Below, piece by piece: positions 21,153 to 25,280 of a stretch of DNA of 25,280 bases. The position numbers and the translations under genes were made by a program. The notes beneath the pieces were generated by a model. That model saw only the letters and a program-made list of their open reading frames with translations. It was not told where the DNA came from and ran no database searches. This DNA comes from Smittium mucronatum (Eukaryota; Kickxellomycota; Harpellomycetes; Harpellales; Legeriomycetaceae): contig LSSL01002122.1 of the NCBI GenBank assembly GCA_001953115.1, forward strand, positions 1 to 25,280, written 5' to 3'. The first letter of the stretch is position 1; each line of letters opens with the position of its first letter.

Positions 21153-21214
21153 AGCTGTCTCTTTGCTTTTAATCGCTGATTTATTGAATGCAAAGACAGC
21201 TTTTTTTTTTTTTT
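21153..21214 (+). terminator. bulged hairpin followed by T14, Pol III-like or RNA 3' end
   Basis: AGCTGTC-TC-TTTGC (21153-21166) pairs with GCAAAGACAGCT (21190-21201): 12 bp with a two-base bulge and a 23-base loop, immediately followed by a T-run reaching 21214. On the plus strand this has the form of the 3' end of a small RNA gene. No 5' end or promoter boxes were identified. On the minus strand it would be a cruciform in the syntaxin promoter. Confidence 0.35.
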
Positions 21215-21369
21215 CGAGGTATTTCCCCTCAATCAATTATCCGCATTTCCGCTCGAATATATCCTTTTTGGCAGTGAAAGAAAAAGGGTTTAGAAAAATT
21301 GTATCAAAAGAGATTTCAAGATTAAAAGTTGTAAATATATAGTAAATGCCAACATTCGCCTAATAAACC

Positions 21370-21389
21370 CGAACCCAGAATTGGGTTTG
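21370..21389. repeat. 8-bp hairpin CGAACCCA-GAAT-TGGGTTTG
   Basis: An 8-bp stem with one G-U pair and a four-base loop lies about 380 bases beyond the DHHC stop codon and 640 bases upstream of the syntaxin start. I see no gene around it; tRNA was considered because of GGGTTCGGGTTTA on the minus strand, but no cloverleaf fits. Confidence 0.4.
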
Positions 21390-21771
21390 CTGGCCAATCT
21401 CTCACCTCCCACAAACACCCGCCCTTGGCAACCCGAATTCTGTAAACATGTAATCTTGCTATGAATATCAAGAACGAAGAGATGCAAAGAAACTCCTTAA
21501 CCCCGCCCGAATCCGTCAGGATGTAAAGAGAGGCGTTGGTTGGGCTGACTTCTTTTTCAGTGTGTTTTGCACTCTGCTACTTTATTTTCTGCTCACTACA
21601 CCACACCCTATTTCTAATTCTCACTCTTCTTCTGCATCTCGCCCCCGCATTTACACAGAATATACCTCACTCTCCAACAATAAGATTACAAAAAAATAAT
21701 AATATTCAGAAATAAAAGGGGGTTTTGGTTCTCTAAATACAAAGATAAATTTAAAAATAAAGGACTAAAAT

Positions 21772-23127
21772 CTATTCAGACGCGCAAAAAGAATATTTCT
21801 TGAGTTTCGAAAGAAACCTAGCTGGATTCTTTAAAGACTCGCTAAATCCTCCCAATATAGCCACCATTCCCCTGAATAATATAACTACGGCTTTCTTACC
21901 CACGTGTAATATCCGGTGGAACACTCCCGGACTTTGCAAGTCGAGATACACATCTGGGAGGTCAGGGTACCTATTATCAGCCCATATATATTGTTTTAAC
22001 AACTTATAGCAATTTGTTAATCCTTCAGTATCAAGTGTATCGCTCCATTCATGCTCGATAGTAGTCTTTCCGATATACATGAGATGGATCTGGAAGGAAA
22101 AAAGCATAAATCCAAAAAAACACACGACCAGCGACCCAAGACCAAGAACTAAATAGATAATGGCGCACGTCCAAAAAAACACGGGGTCGTTTAGCAGTTT
22201 CGCCAGAATTGGGGTTGAGATCAACTCAAACTCGTTAGAACTAAAAAACCCATTAAAGCCTAAACTCAAAATCGAAACAAACTCAAGCATACAAAAGAGT
22301 AAGCAAGCAACTCCAAGAAACAGCACGCTCATAAACAATGCCTGGTTTCTTTTTCCAACGCAAGCATTAAGCCATTGGCAGTGGTGGTCCATCCCCAACA
22401 CGCATTTATTGCATTTCTTGCAGTGCCGAGTCGACTTGCTGACTACTACATTGCATACGTGACAATAGTCCTCTTGGTCTATCGGCGAAATTCCCCATAC
22501 TTGCTGATACTCTAGATTTCTCGTTCTGTCTGAATTCGTTGCCAGAGGATCCCGAGTCTCAACTGACGTCACCAGAACCAACGCCAATATGAAAACCAGT
22601 GATAGCGGGAGCAAAACTCTCCACAGAAAATCCCTGCATAAAACATAAACCTCCATCTGCAGGTCTCTGGGTATGTCTAGTTCAGCAACCATATTTAAAA
22701 GCTTTCCAGTATTTCTAAAAGATCCGGATATTTGCTCAGTGTTTGTTAGAAAAGGCAAAATAGTAACTACTTCAAGCAAAACCACGAAAGTTAGCAAGGC
22801 TTGGAATTTTCCATCTATCGGGCTCATGAAGCCGTTTTTACGGTACCACTCGTTCCCAACATTTTTGGGAGTTGAGCTCGATTCTAGCAACTTTGCCTTC
22901 TTTTCAGCATCTTTGGAGATAATTTCGTAATGATATGATCTGTTTGGAGAGTTTTGAGAAGGACGTGGAAGAACTGACTCCTTGCATTCTGCTTTATATG
23001 AATCAAAGTCGGAAAGAAACTCTGACAAATCTAACTTTTCATCTAGTTTATTTTGCTGGGTTATTTGCGCCTTTGAAAAGTCGGGCCCTAATATTTTACT
23101 TATCTTGCCCCCACTGTTGGCATTCAT
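21772..23127 (-). CDS. DHHC-type protein S-palmitoyltransferase
   Basis: Single exon, 451 residues, with an in-frame stop just upstream of the ATG. The cysteine-rich domain fits the family pattern completely: C222-x2-C225-x9-H235-C236-x2-C239-x2-C242-x4-DHHC(247-250)-x5-C256-x4-N261-x3-F265. Cys250 is the expected acyl-accepting residue. The downstream TTxE motif is present as TTIE (355-358). Four membrane segments are visible at about 107-128, 168-188, 263-291 and 316-348, placing the catalytic domain on the cytosolic side between segments 2 and 3. The hydrophilic N-terminus of about 100 residues is rich in Lys, Glu and Ser. The C-terminal tail of about 90 residues is basic with a moderately hydrophobic patch near 411-427. 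Members transfer palmitate from acyl-CoA to cysteines of membrane-associated proteins. The substrate and paralogue cannot be assigned. Unlike its neighbours it has no intron. Confidence 0.96.
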   Translation of the reverse strand: MNANSGGKISKILGPDFSKAQITQQNKLDEKLDLSEFLSDFDSYKAECKESVLPRPSQNSPNRSYHYEIISKDAEKKAKLLESSSTPKNVGNEWYRKNGFMSPIDGKFQALLTFVVLLEVVTILPFLTNTEQISGSFRNTGKLLNMVAELDIPRDLQMEVYVLCRDFLWRVLLPLSLVFILALVLVTSVETRDPLATNSDRTRNLEYQQVWGISPIDQEDYCHVCNVVVSKSTRHCKKCNKCVLGMDHHCQWLNACVGKRNQALFMSVLFLGVACLLFCMLEFVSILSLGFNGFFSSNEFELISTPILAKLLNDPVFFWTCAIIYLVLGLGSLVVCFFGFMLFSFQIHLMYIGKTTIEHEWSDTLDTEGLTNCYKLLKQYIWADNRYPDLPDVYLDLQSPGVFHRILHVGKKAVVILFRGMVAILGGFSESLKNPARFLSKLKKYSFCASE

Positions 23128-23518
23128 TAATTATTTGTCTATGTGGTTACCTCACTGGCTATTCCTTCTTTTATTTTTATTTAAAAAAAATAGTCAAAAA
23201 GCACCGAAAAAGGTCATGTACACGATTAGTTAGGCAGCGACTTAATAATATTTGAAAATAATGCACAAAAAGTCTTTACGATAATATTTTAATTGCCCTT
23301 TTCTTTTCAATCGGTTCAACGTGCCTATTTTTCGACAGGATTACTTTTGCATATATATGTTGGTCAGAAATAATAAAAGGGTTGGGTTGTTTGGGATTTT
23401 AAGGGAATGATGGCAGATTATTGAATGGCGATGAACAAGAAGGTAGATTTCTAGCCGGAAACTTGAGGATTGCAGATACGGAAAGGGATTATTAATACAT
23501 ATAAATGCAGAGTTAAAG

Positions 23519-23549
23519 TTTGTCGCGAGAAGCTTCTCTCAGCGACAAA
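23519..23549. repeat. nested inverted repeat: 8-bp stem enclosing a 12-bp palindrome
   Basis: TTTGTCGC (23519-23526) is the exact inverted complement of GCGACAAA (23542-23549). The enclosed GAGAAGCTTCTC (23527-23538) is itself a perfect palindrome. It lies about 390 bases upstream of the DHHC start, so it could be a protein-binding site or the edge of an RNA gene. No family was recognised. Confidence 0.6.
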
Positions 23550-23689
23550 TTCTCTCAATCATTTCCCCCTTCCGACTTTCCACTTTGGCCCAAATCTTGT
23601 CACTTTTTGCTGAGGGCTTGGCTTTTCGGGTATTTCCGACTATTTTCTCCATCCACTAAACGCTTGTTTATGTATCCATACCAAGCCTA

Positions 23690-23703
23690 CTATTGGCCAA
23701 TAG
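23690..23703. promoter_or_regulatory. 14-bp palindrome with back-to-back CCAAT boxes
   Basis: CTATTGGCCAATAG is a perfect palindrome with ATTGG and CCAAT in divergent orientation. CCAAT is the binding core of the fungal Hap/NF-Y complex. It is about 560 bases from the DHHC start, so its target is unclear. Confidence 0.4.
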
Positions 23704-23834
23704 GCAGTGTCTCAGCTATCTTTTTTATTAAAAAAACAAAAATAAAATCGAGCAAATTTCGTTATTAGTAAGAATTTAGTCGTGCGAGTAGCTAATCAGA
23801 ATCTGCAAACCAGTTGCTAAGAGAAAAAAGTCTC

Positions 23835-23948
23835 ATCCATTACTCGCCGACGATATCTTGCAATAAAGTTCTGTGATACAAAAAAAATAAATAGTCCATT
23901 ATTCGCCAAATTCCGTGATACAAAAAAAAAAAAAATCCATTACTCGCC
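23835..23948 (+). repeat. degenerate repeat array with CCATTACTCGCC and TTCYGTGATAC + A-run
   Basis: CCATTACTCGCC occurs near 23837 and 23937, and as CCATTATTCGCC near 23897. Between them TTCTGTGATAC (23869-23879) and TTCCGTGATAC (23911-23921) are each followed by long A-runs. Thus two and a half imperfect units are present. The same core occurs at 7690-7708, and a weaker relative (CCGCTATTTGCCAATAAAG) near 2324. This suggests a dispersed family of short A-tailed repeats. Confidence 0.6.
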
Positions 23949-24175
23949 TTATTTATCTTCCTCACATATTAATCGTCTGGCTGCCGCAAATCTCATTCGT
24001 TCCCAAAACTTGTAGATTTCCTTTTTTAAAAATCAAATCTGGTCTAAATTTTCTCTTTTTGGGTATCAGAATAAATATATAGTATAGTTCTCTAATTAAT
24101 CTTTATTTTTTTTTTAAAAAAAATCTCCTGATTAGTATTTTCCGGAAAAATCATCACTATCCCAGAAATACACAG

Positions 24176-24226
24176 CCCTCTCCCTCTCCCTCTCCCTCTC
24201 CCTCTCCCTCTCCCTCTCCCTCTCCC
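24176..24226. repeat. (CCCTCT)8 microsatellite
   Basis: Eight perfect CCCTCT units plus CCC, followed by CCACCACCCCC-like pyrimidines. It is a pure purine/pyrimidine strand-asymmetric mirror-type tract that could form triplex DNA. It differs from the common fungal telomere repeat CCCTAA and is internal, so it is not taken as a telomere. Confidence 0.9.
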
Positions 24227-25280
24227 ACCACCCCCTTTTTTTAAATAGCCGATCTTCTCACAAAACAAATCACCTCTTAAACACCCATTGGTTTATTAGT
24301 CGACTAAATGTACGCAGAAAGCTTCAAGTTTAAAAATGCAATTTCGGTAAATTATAATATTGTGTGCAATAAATTCCATTCTTATTACAATATTTGCACT
24401 AATCAAAAATAAAATGTTAAAAAAGTGTAAAAATATCGATACTTTTAGAAGATAACAAGCCATATCCGCATTTCAGTTTGCGATTGAATATTCCAATTTA
24501 AATTGCAACGCAGCTAATTATAATCTAGTAAAATATGAATTCAATTCTGATCAAAAAAGCCCCTAAAGCACTACACCACCATCTTACCATCTCTATCGAT
24601 TGCTAACTCCAACCGGGTTTCATTCTTGATACATTTAAAAAAAACAATCTTAATAAAGTAATTTTTCTTTTATTTTACAATAAAGACCAGAACTTTGCCA
24701 GATTCACTTCCAAATGGCTACCCTTTTTGATTACAACATCCCATTCGTGATATAAGTTTTCAATTAATTGGATTGAAAACTGATCTCAACATACCCACAC
24801 TCATCCAAATTATTTACAGCCAACGAGAACGTTGATTCAGGTTTATACGGTATAAAGCTTCAATCATCCGTCTCTATAATAAAATCAATCATTAATTTTA
24901 TGTTAAACATTTTTTTTATCGAAAAACCATCACAATGTCGTTTTTAATTTCATGTGCACAGTATTAATATAAAGTACTTTGGTTTTAGAGAAATAAATTT
25001 CAAGTTTTCAACAATATATTGCACATCTTTAACAAGTCAAATTTGACAAAAATCTACATCTGATTTGGAAATAACATTGTTTATTAATCAGCGTTGTTAA
25101 TTTGGAGGACTACAAAAAAACTAATAATTTACTTGAATTTTAATATAGAAATAGCAACAGTTCAAATACTAAATTTGCAAGTGGAAACTGATCCAATCTA
25201 AATTTTAGATAAGACATTTCCATATTTTTCTAAAACTTTAAAATTACCCTTTTTTTTTTTTTTTTTTTTACGCAAAATTT

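Larger units (their letters stand above)
20735..21771. other. intergenic region between syntaxin 5' end and DHHC 3' end
   Basis: Both flanking genes are on the minus strand, so this holds the syntaxin promoter and the DHHC 3' region. Visible items are a T7A8 palindrome (20958-20972), ACGCGT (21085-21090, identical to the MluI cell-cycle box of fungi, about 350 bases upstream of the syntaxin ATG), CCAATTGG near 21127, a bulged hairpin with T14 (21153-21214) and a hairpin at 21370-21389. No protein gene or tRNA was recognised. Confidence 0.6.
23128..25280. other. intergenic region upstream of the DHHC gene to right edge
   Basis: The first 400-600 bases should hold the DHHC promoter. A nested hairpin (23519-23549), a CCAAT palindrome (23690-23703), a degenerate repeat array (23835-23948), a T10A8 palindrome (24106-24123), a CCCTCT microsatellite (24176-24226) and a 20-base T-run (25250-25269) are present. 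A frame at 23520-23768 begins with TTG and has no motif; it is rejected as a gene. From about 24.3 kb to the edge the sequence is AT-rich with nothing recognisable. Confidence 0.6.

Noticed and set aside
23520..23768. 82-codon frame on the plus strand
   Set aside because: Starts with TTG, overlaps the nested hairpin and CCAAT palindrome, and shows no protein features.
24176..24226. CCCTCT tract considered as an internal telomere repeat
   Set aside because: The unit differs from CCCTAA, is short and perfect, and lies inside the sequence with no subtelomeric features.

Overview
This is AT-rich nuclear DNA from a small-genome eukaryote. Four protein genes are recognisable: an actin-patch adaptor of Sla1 type, a Pho80/Pcl-like cyclin, a plasma-membrane-type syntaxin and a DHHC palmitoyltransferase. 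Three of them carry short GT-AG introns (64-256 nt). Two syntaxin introns have TACTAAC-like branch sites. Sla1 architecture (two adjacent N-terminal SH3 domains followed by a Pro-rich linker) is characteristic of fungi and their close relatives, so I read the host as a fungus or an early-diverging fungal relative. The sequence alone does not fix the genus.

Layout. 1-848 (minus): N-terminal four exons of the Sla1-like gene, running off the left edge. 849-2350: moderately AT-rich intergenic DNA. 2351-13550: about 11 kb of extremely AT-rich DNA with no credible gene, broken by one GC-richer, hairpin-dense island at 7143-7617 that may be a structured RNA gene. 13551-17340: less AT-rich DNA containing short protein-like tracts in shifting frames that may be a decayed copia-like retroelement, plus a direct repeat carrying CACGTG. 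17348-18738 (plus): two-exon cyclin gene. 19008-20734 (minus): seven-exon syntaxin gene, convergent with the cyclin. 21772-23127 (minus): intronless DHHC gene. 23128-25280: intergenic DNA with hairpins, a degenerate repeat array and a CCCTCT microsatellite.

The identified genes are housekeeping functions: endocytosis and cortical actin (Sla1-like), exocytic membrane fusion (syntaxin), lipid modification of membrane proteins including SNAREs (DHHC) and CDK signalling (cyclin). Nothing indicates a co-regulated cluster. The parts most worth a second look are the AT-rich desert (a centromere candidate), the structured island inside it, a degenerate repeat shared between 7.7 kb and 23.9 kb, and the splicing architecture of the syntaxin gene. 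All exon joins were inferred by eye from reading frame, GT-AG boundaries and family similarity. No alignment, folding or database search was run.
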